Part shown: in pieces, positions 1 through 5,660 of the stretch
Numbering within the stretch: position 1 is the first letter of the stretch
Layout of the letters: each line of letters opens with the position of its first letter
Assembly (NCBI RefSeq): GCF_001279695.1
Contig: NZ_LGDD01000065.1
Coordinates: 1-6,311, forward strand
Direction of reading: 5' to 3'
DNA: 6,311 nt
DNA from: Streptomyces sp. WM6378
GTDB taxonomy: Bacteria; Actinomycetota; Actinomycetes; Streptomycetales; Streptomycetaceae
The notes under the pieces: model-generated
What the model was told of the DNA's origin: nothing
The model's database searches: none
What the model saw: only the letters and a program-made list of their open reading frames with translations
Position numbers and translations under genes: made by a program

Positions 1-287
1 TGGTCGGCGTCAACCGCTTCCAGAACGACACCGAAGACCCCTACGAACCCCTGCGTGTCGACCCCGCCATCGAAGCCCAACAAGCCGAACGCCTCGCGAC
101 CCTGCGTGCCGAGCGCGACCAGGCCGCGGTGGACGCGGCGCTGGCCGAGCTGAAGAAGGCGGCCGGGGGCGTGGACAACGTCCTGTACCCGATGAAGGAC
201 GCCCTGCGAGCCCGCGCCACCGTCGGGGAGGTCTGCAACGCGCTGCGCGAAGTGTGGGGGACTTACGTGCCCACGGACGCGTTCTGA
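1..287 (+). CDS. icmA: Acyl-CoA mutase large (catalytic) subunit, C-terminal fragment
   Basis: The reading frame is open from the first base (first full codon at 3) to TGA at 285-287, giving 94 residues that begin VGVNRFQND and end GTYVPTDAF. This matches the end of the TIM-barrel catalytic domain of adenosylcobalamin-dependent acyl-CoA mutases. The sequence includes the EDPYEPLRVDP segment, an Ala/Glu/Arg-rich helix (EAQQAERLATLRAERD) and the closing NVLYPMKDALRARATVGEVCNALREVWG stretch read here in pieces. Full-length methylmalonyl-CoA mutases continue into a B12-binding domain. This protein stops where the barrel ends, so it should be a stand-alone large subunit needing a separate small B12-binding partner, as in isobutyryl-CoA mutase IcmA/IcmB, which interconverts isobutyryl- and n-butyryl-CoA. 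The IcmA name rests on that architecture; a 2-hydroxyisobutyryl-CoA mutase subunit is possible. The 5' part is outside the window. Confidence 0.85.
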   Translation, partial: VGVNRFQNDTEDPYEPLRVDPAIEAQQAERLATLRAERDQAAVDAALAELKKAAGGVDNVLYPMKDALRARATVGEVCNALREVWGTYVPTDAF

Positions 288-332
288 CGCACCCGCCCGA
301 ACAAGGCATTTCGTTCAGTGGGACGCCCCCGT

Positions 333-360
333 CGAGTGTCGTACCCGCGTGCGACACTCG
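333..360. promoter_or_regulatory. Perfect inverted repeat abutting the exporter start codon
   Basis: Arms CGAGTGTCG (333-341) and CGACACTCG (352-360) are exact reverse complements separated by 10 nt. The right arm ends 5 nt before the ATG at 366. No Shine-Dalgarno sequence fits between repeat and ATG. A weak -10-like GACACT at 353-358 would put transcription start about at the A of the ATG, so the repeat would then lie over the promoter as an operator for a leaderless exporter gene. It also lies 45 nt after the mutase stop and could form a strong RNA hairpin that ends mutase transcription, although no T-tract follows. I favour the operator reading but cannot separate the two from sequence. 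Confidence 0.55.
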
Positions 361-365
361 GCTCC

Positions 366-1022
366 ATGCTGGGTGTGACCGATCTTCCGACCTATCTCGC
401 CGGCCTGGTGCTGATCATCCTGTTGCCGGGCCCCAATTCGCTGTACGTGCTGTCCGTTGCCGCCCGCCGAGGGGTGCGGGCCGGGTACGCGGCCGCCGCC
501 GGGGTCTTCACCGGTGACACGGTGCTCATGACGCTGTCCGCGCTCGGGGCGGCCTCGCTGCTGCAGGCCACGCCGCTGCTGTTCGCGGCCGTCAAGTACG
601 CCGGCGCCGGCTATCTGACCTGGCTGGCGATAGGCATGCTGCGCCAGGCGGTGGCGATGTGGCGGTCCCGGCACGAGCAGTCGGAAGACCGGTCGGCCGA
701 CGCGTCGCCGGAGGCCGCGGGCGAGCGGCCCTATCGGCGGGCGCTGATGCTGAGCCTGTTCAACCCGAAGGCGATCCTGTTCATGATCTCCTTCTTCGTA
801 CAGTTCGTGCGGCCCGACTACGCCTACCCCGCCCTGTCGTTCCTGCTCCTCGGCGCGCTGCTCCAGCTGGGCAGCTTCCTGTACCTGTCGACGCTGATAT
901 TCAGCGGCACGCGCCTGGCAGCCGCCTTCCGCCGCCGCAAGCGCCTGTCGGCGGGCGCGGCGTCGGCGGCGGGCGCGCTGTTCCTGGGCTTCGCGGTGAA
1001 GCTGTCGCTCAGCGGGGTGTGA
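366..1022 (+). CDS. leuE: LysE/RhtB-superfamily amino-acid exporter, LeuE-like
   Basis: Predicted 218-residue inner-membrane protein that would export an amino acid, probably leucine or a related hydrophobic one, by exchange with the proton gradient. Family signs are an N-terminal hydrophobic segment running into PGPN (residues 21-24), the following LYVLSVAARRG turn, a second segment with G-x-F-x-GD (46-51), the TPLLF..VKYAGAGYL segment (69-84), a charged loop at about 100-125 and NPKA (133-136), then two or three further hydrophobic segments. The order and spacing resemble E. coli LeuE (YeaS), about 212 residues. An in-frame GTG at 318 would add 16 residues (MGRPRRVSYPRATLGS) that encode an inverted repeat and look non-coding, so I choose the ATG at 366. 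There is no clear ribosome binding site, suggesting leaderless expression. Exporter identity is well supported; the substrate is inferred from family resemblance. Confidence 0.88.
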   Translation: MLGVTDLPTYLAGLVLIILLPGPNSLYVLSVAARRGVRAGYAAAAGVFTGDTVLMTLSALGAASLLQATPLLFAAVKYAGAGYLTWLAIGMLRQAVAMWRSRHEQSEDRSADASPEAAGERPYRRALMLSLFNPKAILFMISFFVQFVRPDYAYPALSFLLLGALLQLGSFLYLSTLIFSGTRLAAAFRRRKRLSAGAASAAGALFLGFAVKLSLSGV

Positions 1023-1025
1023 GCG
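1006..1025 (+). terminator. Weak stem-loop over the exporter stop codon
   Basis: CGCTCA (1006-1011) and TGAGCG (1020-1025) can pair around an 8-nt G-rich loop, and the TGA stop is part of the right arm. There is no T-tract, and a six-pair stem is common by chance in DNA this G+C-rich. It may help to end the exporter transcript, but the support is slight. Confidence 0.2.
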
Positions 1026-1044
1026 GGGGGCGGGCGCGGTAGGA

Positions 1045-1527
1045 GTCGCCCACCTGTTCCGGCAGGCGGGGGGCAGGGAAGCCGGGCGCAAGGCGCTCCC
1101 GGGCATCGGCGTGTGGCTCGGTACGGGCCCCGACGACTATGCCGAGCCGGACTGGGCCATTGTCGATGCCGACTACAAGGACGCCCTGGTCACGAAGAAC
1201 TGCTACGCCCAGAGCGTCTTCCGCCTCGTCCTTGAGGTGACGTCGTCGAACTGGGGCAACGATCTGGTCACCAAGGCCGAGACGTACGCCGAGGCCGGTA
1301 TCCCCGTGTATGTCATCGCCGACCGCAAGCACGGCGAGGTGCTCGTCCTCACGGATCCGGTGGGCGACTCCTGCCGCACCCGCTCCCGATACGAGCGGGG
1401 CCATAACGTGATCGTGCCGCAGTCCGTGGGCGTGAGCCTGGAACTGCCCGTGGATGTCCTGCTCGACGGGACGGCGACTGATCGGCTCGGTCAGGGGGGT
1501 GCCGGGCGGGCTGCGGATGCATTCTGA
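1045..1527 (+). pseudogene. 5'-truncated Uma2-family (DUF820) endonuclease
   Basis: This reading frame is a partial copy of the intact Uma2 gene at 1620-2204. From IGVWL (1105 on) to VLLDG it aligns without gaps to the paralogue at 74 of about 123 residues by hand count. A weaker match (AHLFRQAGGREAGRKALPG) extends back to about 1045. Still present are EPD, the core LEVTSSNW, the downstream lysine in DLVTKAETYA and the AGIPVYVIADR strand. Missing are the first 45-50 residues of the paralogue, including its E-x-x-x-G motif, plus any start codon with a ribosome binding site. The first usable start, GTG at 1111, has no Shine-Dalgarno and would begin in mid-fold. The tail after LLDGT (ATDRLGQGGAGRAADAF) differs from the paralogue. 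The 5' end appears to have been lost at a junction just after the exporter gene. Calling it non-functional is inference; a short expressed protein is not excluded. Confidence 0.75.
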
Positions 1528-1532
1528 CCAGG

Positions 1533-1570
1533 GCGAATTCCTCGAATGGGTGATCGGGAGCGGAATTCGC
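1533..1570. repeat. Inverted repeat upstream of the intact Uma2 gene
   Basis: GCGAATTCC (1533-1541) and GGAATTCGC (1562-1570) are perfect 9-bp inverted arms separated by 20 bp. Each arm contains the self-complementary hexamer GAATTC, so the arms are also related as direct repeats 28 bp apart. The right arm ends 11 bp before the candidate -10 at 1582. The position suits an upstream operator or activator site for the Uma2 gene. As it also follows the pseudogene stop at 1527 by 5 bp, an RNA hairpin role is possible but less likely with a 20-nt loop. Confidence 0.45.
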
Positions 1571-1581
1571 ACGGCCCCGGT

Positions 1582-1587
1582 TACGCT
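1582..1587 (+). promoter_or_regulatory. Candidate -10 element (TACGCT) for the Uma2 gene
   Basis: TACGCT fits the TANNNT pattern of the actinomycete housekeeping sigma factor and lies 32 nt before the GTG start at 1620, leaving a short leader that carries the ribosome binding site. No good -35 hexamer is visible at the expected distance (AGCGGA at 1559-1564 is poor), so the promoter may depend on an activator or another sigma factor. Confidence 0.35.
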
Positions 1588-1607
1588 CGTGAAGAGTGAG
1601 CCCTGAA

Positions 1608-1614
1608 AAGGAGG
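1608..1614 (+). promoter_or_regulatory. Strong ribosome binding site deciding the Uma2 start
   Basis: AAGGAGG is a full match to the 16S rRNA anti-Shine-Dalgarno core and sits 5 nt before GTG at 1620. It selects that codon over the in-frame GTG at 1596, which lies upstream of the site and has no such signal of its own. It is the strongest ribosome binding site in the window. Confidence 0.8.
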
Positions 1615-1619
1615 ATGCC

Positions 1620-2204
1620 GTGGCTGTACTGCAACACGAGCTGACGTTGGGCGAAGCCGCCGACCTGCTCTCCAGCGCACTGCCCGGGCACCGCGTGGAG
1701 ATTCTCCAGGGGAGGCTCACTGTGACGCCGCCGCCGGACGGCGCGCACGCGCTGTCGTTGACCTGGCTGGTCGAAGTGTTGGCGGAGGCGGGCGCACGGC
1801 GGGCCGGGCTTCGGTACGTCCAGGGCATCGGGCTGTGGCTGCCCTCGCTGGCCGACGACTTCGCGATTCCCGACTTCTCCGTCGTCGACGCGGACTTCCG
1901 TGACGCCCTCGTCCAGAAGAACTGCTACGCCCCCAATGTTTTCCGTCTGGTGTTGGAGGTGACGTCGTCGAACTGGGCCGACGACCTCGGGCCCAAGGTG
2001 GAGTGCTACGCCCAGGCCGGGGTCCCGGTCTACGTCGTGGTGGACCGGCGGCACGACGAGGTACTGCTCTTCACCGACCCGCATGAGGGCACGTACAAGA
2101 CGCGCACCTCGTACAAGCGGGGCACGCACCTGGTGGTGCCAGAGTCCGTGGGCGTGACGCCCAAGCTGTCTGTGGACTGGTTGCTCGATGGCGAGATCGA
2201 CTAG
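1620..2204 (+). CDS. Uma2-family (DUF820) restriction-endonuclease-fold protein
   Basis: A 194-residue protein of normal family length with the PD-(D/E)xK nuclease fold of Uma2/DUF820. These are numerous paralogous proteins in Streptomyces and cyanobacteria whose biological role is largely unknown. Visible motifs, numbered from GTG 1620, are E27-x-x-x-G31, IPD (Asp85), the core strand LVLEVTS with Glu113, a downstream lysine (Lys126) and the closing YAQAGVPVYVVVDRR strand (130-144). Asp85, Glu113 and Lys126 would be the metal-binding and catalytic set. There is no signal peptide or membrane segment. The start at 1620 follows AAGGAGG; the in-frame GTG at 1596 would add eight residues. A truncated paralogue lies just upstream. 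The gene converges on the acyltransferase gene with an 18-bp gap, so the two are separate units. The fold is well supported; nuclease activity and target are inference. Confidence 0.88.
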   Translation: MAVLQHELTLGEAADLLSSALPGHRVEILQGRLTVTPPPDGAHALSLTWLVEVLAEAGARRAGLRYVQGIGLWLPSLADDFAIPDFSVVDADFRDALVQKNCYAPNVFRLVLEVTSSNWADDLGPKVECYAQAGVPVYVVVDRRHDEVLLFTDPHEGTYKTRTSYKRGTHLVVPESVGVTPKLSVDWLLDGEID

Positions 2205-2222
2205 ATCGGCGAGGGCTGATGC

Positions 2223-3356
2223 TCAGTGGGTCGTGAGGGACTTTCGCAGCAGCGGCGTCGCCCAGCGTTCCACGTAACGGTTCAGTAGCCAGGCAAGCGC
2301 CAGCATCGCCGCGATCGTCAGGGCGAAGGTGGCCGGGGCCGGGATGTGTAGTTTGCGGTGCAGTACGCCTACCACCACCCAGCCCAGGTGTTCGTGCACC
2401 AGGTAGAACGGGTACGTGAGGGCGCCCGCCACGGTGAGCCAGCTCCAGTTCGCCCAGCGGAAGTAGCCCAGCGCGATCGCGCCCACCAGCAGGAATCCCA
2501 GCGTGATGATGGCGATGATCACCGAGGCGTGCCGGTTGGAGAAGGCCGCAGGGTTCGGCTTGTGCCACAGGCCCGCGACCGCGTAGTGCTGGCCGATGGC
2601 CCAGCTGACGGCGACGATGCCCCAGGCCGTGACGTCCCGCCGGTTGCGGTGCAGCAGGTACAGGCCCATGCCGCCGATGAAGAAGGGCGCGTACTCGGGC
2701 ATGAACACGGCGTCCAGGAAAGGCTGTTTGGCCGTCGCGGTGAGTGCGGCCGCGAGCGTCCAGCCCGCGCAGAACAGCACGACGCGGCGTCGGGTCGCGC
2801 CGGGCAGGACGACACACAGGGCGAACAGGGCGTAGAAGCGGAGCTCGGCCCAGAGCGTCCAGCACACCCCCAGCACCCGGTGCACGCCGACCGGCATCTG
2901 GAGCATGGTCAGATTCACCACGAACTCACTGGGCGTGACCGTCTTGTAGACGACCCAGGGCAGTGCGAACACCGCGGTGACGATGATCAGGGCCGCCCAG
3001 TACGCCGGGTAGAGCCGGGCCACGCGCGAGGCGAAGAACGAGCGGAGCGGCCGGCCCCAGCCGCTCATGCAGATGACGAAGCCGCTGATGATGAAGAAGA
3101 TCTGCACGCCGAGGCAGCCGTAGGAGAACCACTCGTGGGTGGCGGGGAAGAGCTTCTTGGGGGAGACCCCCCAGCCCTTGCTGATGTCGCCGGAGCGGCC
3201 GCCGTAGTGGTAGAGCGCCACCATGAGGGCGGCGACCAGGCGCAACCCGTCGAGCGCGCGGAGCCGGGAGACCGGGGATGCCACCGGGGCGCGCTCGGCC
3301 GTCCGCTGCGGCTGACCGCCGCCGGTGCTTCGTACCCGCGGCAGGGTGTTGGTCAC
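2223..3356 (-). CDS. Acyltransferase-3 family integral-membrane protein (OafA/YrhL type)
   Basis: A 377-residue polytopic membrane protein expected to transfer an acetyl or other acyl group to a sugar, glycan or lipid-linked acceptor at the envelope, or to a secondary metabolite. Visible family motifs are RALDGLRLVAALMVALYHY (33-51, with the essential His50), FFIISGFVI (87-95), RVARLYPAYW (111-120), the CWTLWAELRFY segment with Glu171, and the late YPFYLVHEHLGW helix (335-346). About ten hydrophobic segments are present. The first 30 residues are polar and probably cytoplasmic. No SGNH hydrolase domain is attached, so this is the membrane-only form. The GTG start has GAGGA (+ strand 3362-3366) 5 nt upstream. 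The gene is on the same strand as marR, but a 209-bp gap with its own candidate promoter suggests separate transcription. Acceptor and donor cannot be read from sequence. Confidence 0.9.
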   Translation of the reverse strand: MTNTLPRVRSTGGGQPQRTAERAPVASPVSRLRALDGLRLVAALMVALYHYGGRSGDISKGWGVSPKKLFPATHEWFSYGCLGVQIFFIISGFVICMSGWGRPLRSFFASRVARLYPAYWAALIIVTAVFALPWVVYKTVTPSEFVVNLTMLQMPVGVHRVLGVCWTLWAELRFYALFALCVVLPGATRRRVVLFCAGWTLAAALTATAKQPFLDAVFMPEYAPFFIGGMGLYLLHRNRRDVTAWGIVAVSWAIGQHYAVAGLWHKPNPAAFSNRHASVIIAIITLGFLLVGAIALGYFRWANWSWLTVAGALTYPFYLVHEHLGWVVVGVLHRKLHIPAPATFALTIAAMLALAWLLNRYVERWATPLLRKSLTTH

Positions 3357-3384
3357 GGCTTTCCTCTTCCCGGCGTTCCGCTGC

Positions 3385-3429
3385 GGCCCGGCGGGCCTTG
3401 GCGTCGACAGAGTAGGGCCGCCGCGGCCC
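3385..3429 (-). other. Two short G+C hairpins in the acyltransferase leader
   Basis: In the 209-bp gap between marR and the acyltransferase gene, GGGCCG (3415-3420) pairs with CGGCCC (3424-3429) around 3 nt. GGCCCG (3385-3390) is followed after one base by its complement CGGGCC (3392-3397), so about 5 pairs can form. If transcription starts near 3525, both lie in the mRNA leader, the nearer one 18 nt before the ribosome binding site. I recognise no known riboswitch. In this base composition they may be chance. Confidence 0.2.
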
Positions 3430-3528
3430 CCAAATGGGCTCGCGGCGGCGGAGTTCGGCTGCCCGACGCGGCACGTTCATCTGGTGCCGGGACGGGTTTG
3501 CCTGGGCGTCGAATTCGGCGGCCGGGCG

Positions 3529-3555
3529 TATGTATAAGCGGGGCGTCTGTACAAG
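3529..3555 (-). promoter_or_regulatory. Candidate promoter / direct repeat upstream of the acyltransferase gene
   Basis: This is one of the few A/T-rich spots in the window. On the minus strand it reads TTGTAC (+ 3550-3555), then TATACATAC (+ 3528-3536), resembling -35 and -10 elements. The best-matching hexamers are only 12-15 bp apart rather than 17, so the promoter would be suboptimal or regulated. On the plus strand the same bases form an imperfect direct repeat, TGTATAAGCGGGGC at 3531-3544 and TGTACAAGAGGGGG at 3548-3561, offset by 17 bp with 12 of 14 matches. It starts 5 bp from the marR stop codon and lies about 175 bp before the acyltransferase start. Confidence 0.35.
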
Positions 3556-3565
3556 AGGGGGCGGC

Positions 3566-4054
3566 TCAGTGGTGCCAGGCCTTGCCGTCCACGTTGTGGA
3601 TCATGCGCTGGAGGACCTTGAGGGTGCGTACGTACTCCTCGTCCGTGATCCCGGCGTGGATCAGCTCGCGGGTCTCCCGCTGCCGGGCGGCGGCTCGCTC
3701 GTACAACTCACGTCCGGTGTCGGTGAGTTCGAGGGGCTCGGAGGGGGCCTGGGTGAGCAGTGCGCGCGCCGCGAGCTCGTCGACGGCGTCCTCGATGACG
3801 GGGGCACCCATAGCCAGGTAGCCCTGGAGGACGGCCACCGCCTCGGCGCGCGTGCGGCCGGTGGACGCCTGGTGGAGGACCCACCACTGGGGCTGGGCGA
3901 GGCCCAGCTCCGCGAGCATGCCGCGGATGCGGGTCACCACCGCGTCGCTCGCGGCCCGGCTCCAGTAGCCGATCGGCTGGGCGGCGAGTCCGGCGTCGTC
4001 GTGGGAGTAGGTGAACTCGTCGGCCTGAGGGGTGGTCAGCGTGCCGTTGTCCAT
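3566..4054 (-). CDS. MarR-family winged-helix transcriptional regulator
   Basis: A 162-residue protein of typical MarR length, expected to bind a palindromic operator as a dimer and release it on binding a small, often aromatic, ligand. The helix LGLAQPQWWVLHQAS (50-64) corresponds to the start of the winged-helix domain. The recognition helix falls in GAPVIEDAVDELAARALL (83-100), and the wing in PSEPLELTDTGRELYERA (104-121), with the family LT-x-x-G pattern. The usual D-x-R of the wing is replaced by S-E-P, so DNA contacts there may differ. No cysteine is present, which argues against an OhrR-type oxidation sensor. Start ATG 4054 has no Shine-Dalgarno but follows a promoter-like TACGGT by 8 nt, suggesting a leaderless mRNA. 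It lies 35 bp downstream of the monooxygenase stop on the same strand, so read-through from that operon is likely as well. Ligand unknown. Confidence 0.88.
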   Translation of the reverse strand: MDNGTLTTPQADEFTYSHDDAGLAAQPIGYWSRAASDAVVTRIRGMLAELGLAQPQWWVLHQASTGRTRAEAVAVLQGYLAMGAPVIEDAVDELAARALLTQAPSEPLELTDTGRELYERAAARQRETRELIHAGITDEEYVRTLKVLQRMIHNVDGKAWHH

Positions 4055-4062
4055 GGCTCACG

Positions 4063-4094
4063 ACCGTAGAAACTCAACCGGGCTTGAGGTCAAG
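4063..4094 (-). promoter_or_regulatory. Candidate marR promoter with overlapping palindrome
   Basis: On the minus strand TTGACC (+ 4088-4093) and TACGGT (+ 4063-4068) are good -35 and -10 matches, 19 bp apart. TACGGT ends 8 nt before the marR ATG, so the transcript should begin at or next to that ATG. Between the hexamers lies CTCAA-N6-TTGAG (+ 4073-4088), a 16-bp palindrome of the size MarR dimers bind. An overlapping CTTGA-GG-TCAAG (+ 4083-4094) covers the -35. The -35 includes the monooxygenase TGA stop (+ 4090-4092). Autorepression by MarR is the simplest inference. Confidence 0.5.
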
Positions 4095-5628
4095 GGCGTT
4101 CGGCCGCGCCGATCGAGGCGAGGTAGTCGTCGAGACCGGTGGCGTCCTCGCCGGCCCAGCCGACGTAGCCGTCGGGGCGGACCAGGAAGAGCCCGCGTCC
4201 GTACGCCTCGTACGCGCCCAGCTCGTGCACCCGCACCAGGTCGCCGGTGAGGGCGGGGGCGGGCGTGTCGAAGGCGAGCAGGGTGAAGTGCGGGCCGCGC
4301 AGCAGGTCGAAGACGCGGCCGTCGGGCAGCCTGCCGTCGGGGGCGCGGTCGCCGGCCTCCAGGGCGCCCGCGCGGCCGGTGGAGAGCGGGCCGCCGCGGT
4401 AGCCGAGGCCGAGCTGGCGGACCTCGGCGCGGCGCTGGCTGTTCTCGCCGCCGATGGCCGCGCGGTGCAGCCGCGTGCTCATGCCGAGCACTCCTGCGGC
4501 GATGGGCCTGCGCTCCTCCTCGTACGTGTCGAGCAGGGCGTCCGGGGCGCCGCGGTGGAGCACCTGGGCGAGCTTCCAGCCCAGGTTGTACGCGTCCTGG
4601 ACGCTGGTGTTGAGGCCCTGGCCGCCGGCGGGGGAGTGGATGTGGGCGGCGTCGCCGGCGAGGAAGATCCGGCCCTCGCGGAAGCGGTCGGCCAGCGCCG
4701 CGCGGGGGCGGAAGTCGGAGGCCCAGTGGACCTCGGTGATCTGGTCCTCGGTGACCGCGGTGCGGGCGGCGACGAGCCTTCGGACGCCCGCGTCGCTGGT
4801 GTCGGGGACGGCGTTCTCGTCGGAGTACTGGGCGATCAGCTGGAAGAGGCCGGGGGTGCCGGGCAGCGGGCAGAGCACGGCTCCCCCGTCTGAACTTCCG
4901 TTCCACACATGCCAGTTGAGGTCGTCGATGATCGCGTCCTCGGTGACGGTCAGGTCCGCGACGAGCATCGGTTTGGGGTCGACGCTCTCGCCCTCCATGG
5001 GGATGCCGAGCGCGCGCCGGATGCCGGAGCGGCCGCCGTCGCCGGCCACGAGGTAGCGGGCGCGGAGGGTGCGGCCGTCGGCCAGGGAGGCGGTGACGCC
5101 GTCGGCGTCCTGGTGGACCGCGGTCACCTCGGCGCTGAAGGCGACGTCGCCGCCGAGGCTCTTGAGGTGGGCGTACAGCAGCTCCTGGAAGCGGGCCTGG
5201 CCAAGGAGCAGGGCGTTGGCGTAGGGCTCCCGCTCGGTGGGCTCGGCGCGCTCGATCATGTCCCACTCGCGGCCGCGCTCGGTGCCGTCCGGGCCGACCC
5301 AGTCGCGCATCCTCGGGTAGTCGCGGCCGGCCCGCAGCGCGGTCTCGGCCAGGCCGAGGTCGTCGAGCAGCTCCAGGGTGCGGGGCTGGATGCCCTTGCC
5401 GCGCGAGCCGGGGAAGAGCCGGTCCGCCTTCTCGACGAGCAGGGCGGGGACGCCGCGACGGGCGAGGTCGATGGCGAGCGTGAGGCCGGTGGGGCCCGCG
5501 CCAACGATGAGGACGTCGGTGGTGGCTGTTCTGGCGGCCGCGAGGGGGGCGGCCGAGGTCTCGGAGGTGGTGGCCGGGGCCTCGGGCGCGGTAGTCGCGA
5601 CGGTTTCCTTAACGCCGTTAAGTTCCAT
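4090..5628 (-). CDS. FAD-dependent aromatic-hydroxylase-type monooxygenase
   Basis: Group A flavin monooxygenase (PF01494 type) that would use NAD(P)H and O2 to hydroxylate an aromatic or polyketide-like compound in the cytoplasm. Counting from the upstream ATG at 5640, it has GAGPTG (47-52) for FAD binding, the acidic LLVEK strand end (Glu70), SRGKGIQPRTLELL (79-92), the DG motif GDGGRSGIR (200-208), and the GD motif LAGDAAHIH (337-345) followed by PAGGQGLN (347-354). A C-terminal region from about 430 ending LVRPDGYVGWAGED suggests the thioredoxin-like domain of phenol, rifampicin and polyketide hydroxylases. An unusual Ala/Thr/Pro-rich stretch of about 30 residues precedes the FAD domain. 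I choose ATG 5628 (512 residues): the ATG at 5640 lies inside the probable -10 CATGCT, and neither has a Shine-Dalgarno. The gene is divergent from tetR and upstream of marR. Roles could be antibiotic inactivation, xenobiotic catabolism or a tailoring step; the substrate is unknown. Confidence 0.9.
   Translation of the reverse strand: MELNGVKETVATTAPEAPATTSETSAAPLAAARTATTDVLIVGAGPTGLTLAIDLARRGVPALLVEKADRLFPGSRGKGIQPRTLELLDDLGLAETALRAGRDYPRMRDWVGPDGTERGREWDMIERAEPTEREPYANALLLGQARFQELLYAHLKSLGGDVAFSAEVTAVHQDADGVTASLADGRTLRARYLVAGDGGRSGIRRALGIPMEGESVDPKPMLVADLTVTEDAIIDDLNWHVWNGSSDGGAVLCPLPGTPGLFQLIAQYSDENAVPDTSDAGVRRLVAARTAVTEDQITEVHWASDFRPRAALADRFREGRIFLAGDAAHIHSPAGGQGLNTSVQDAYNLGWKLAQVLHRGAPDALLDTYEEERRPIAAGVLGMSTRLHRAAIGGENSQRRAEVRQLGLGYRGGPLSTGRAGALEAGDRAPDGRLPDGRVFDLLRGPHFTLLAFDTPAPALTGDLVRVHELGAYEAYGRGLFLVRPDGYVGWAGEDATGLDDYLASIGAAERP
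5608..5622. promoter_or_regulatory. Probable TetR operator O1 inside the monooxygenase coding region
   Basis: CTTAACGCCGTTAAG is a perfect 6-bp-arm, 15-bp palindrome. On the minus strand it encodes residues L-N-G-V-K right after the chosen ATG, at about +7 to +21 of the predicted leaderless transcript, where bound repressor would block initiation or early elongation. Its arms are identical to those of the copy at 5644-5658. The 15-bp size is the same as the classical tet operator. Confidence 0.75.
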
Positions 5629-5643
5629 GTTCGGAAGCATGAG

Positions 5644-5658
5644 CTTAACGGTGTTAAG
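5644..5658. promoter_or_regulatory. Probable TetR operator O2 over both divergent promoters
   Basis: CTTAACGGTGTTAAG has the same 6-bp arms as O1, with only the 3-bp centre differing (GGT versus GCC). The centres are 36 bp apart. O2 lies in the -35/-10 spacer of the monooxygenase promoter and overlaps the first four bases of the candidate tetR -10 (TAAGTT, 5655-5660). One bound repressor could therefore shut off both genes, including its own. Confidence 0.75.
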
Positions 5659-5660
5659 TT
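5655..5660 (+). promoter_or_regulatory. Candidate -10 element (TAAGTT) for tetR
   Basis: TAAGTT fits TANNNT and ends 6 nt before the GTG at 5667, consistent with transcription starting at the start codon. The -35 region is poor (CGGAAG at 5632-5637). Its last base is shared with the -35 of the oppositely oriented monooxygenase promoter, so the two polymerase sites exclude each other. Confidence 0.45.

Noticed and set aside
318..365. Upstream GTG start for the exporter, adding 16 residues
   Set aside because: The added codons are the inverted repeat itself, there is no ribosome binding site, and the family normally starts a few residues before the first membrane segment, as from ATG 366.
315..1106. 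Minus-strand 263-codon frame opposite the exporter
   Set aside because: Composition is dominated by Arg, Gln and Gly, and it mirrors a gene with clear LysE-family motifs.
2205..2222. Bidirectional terminator between the convergent Uma2 and acyltransferase genes
   Set aside because: The 18-bp gap holds only a 4-bp inverted match (CTGA-TGC-TCAG), too weak to call.
2926..3480. Possible small protein starting at ATG 3480 (minus) in the acyltransferase leader
   Set aside because: There is no Shine-Dalgarno, the sequence is Arg-rich, and most of it lies out of frame inside the acyltransferase gene.
2358..3821. Long plus-strand open frame of 487 codons opposite the acyltransferase and marR genes
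   Set aside because: It is antisense to two genes with clear family motifs, is very rich in Arg, Gly, Glu and Pro, and shows no recognisable motif. Such mirror frames are expected where third positions are nearly all G or C.
4058..5266. Minus-strand 402-codon frame overlapping the monooxygenase
   Set aside because: The product is almost entirely Arg, Pro, Gly and Ala, and the frame is shifted relative to the well-supported monooxygenase. It is a G+C artefact.
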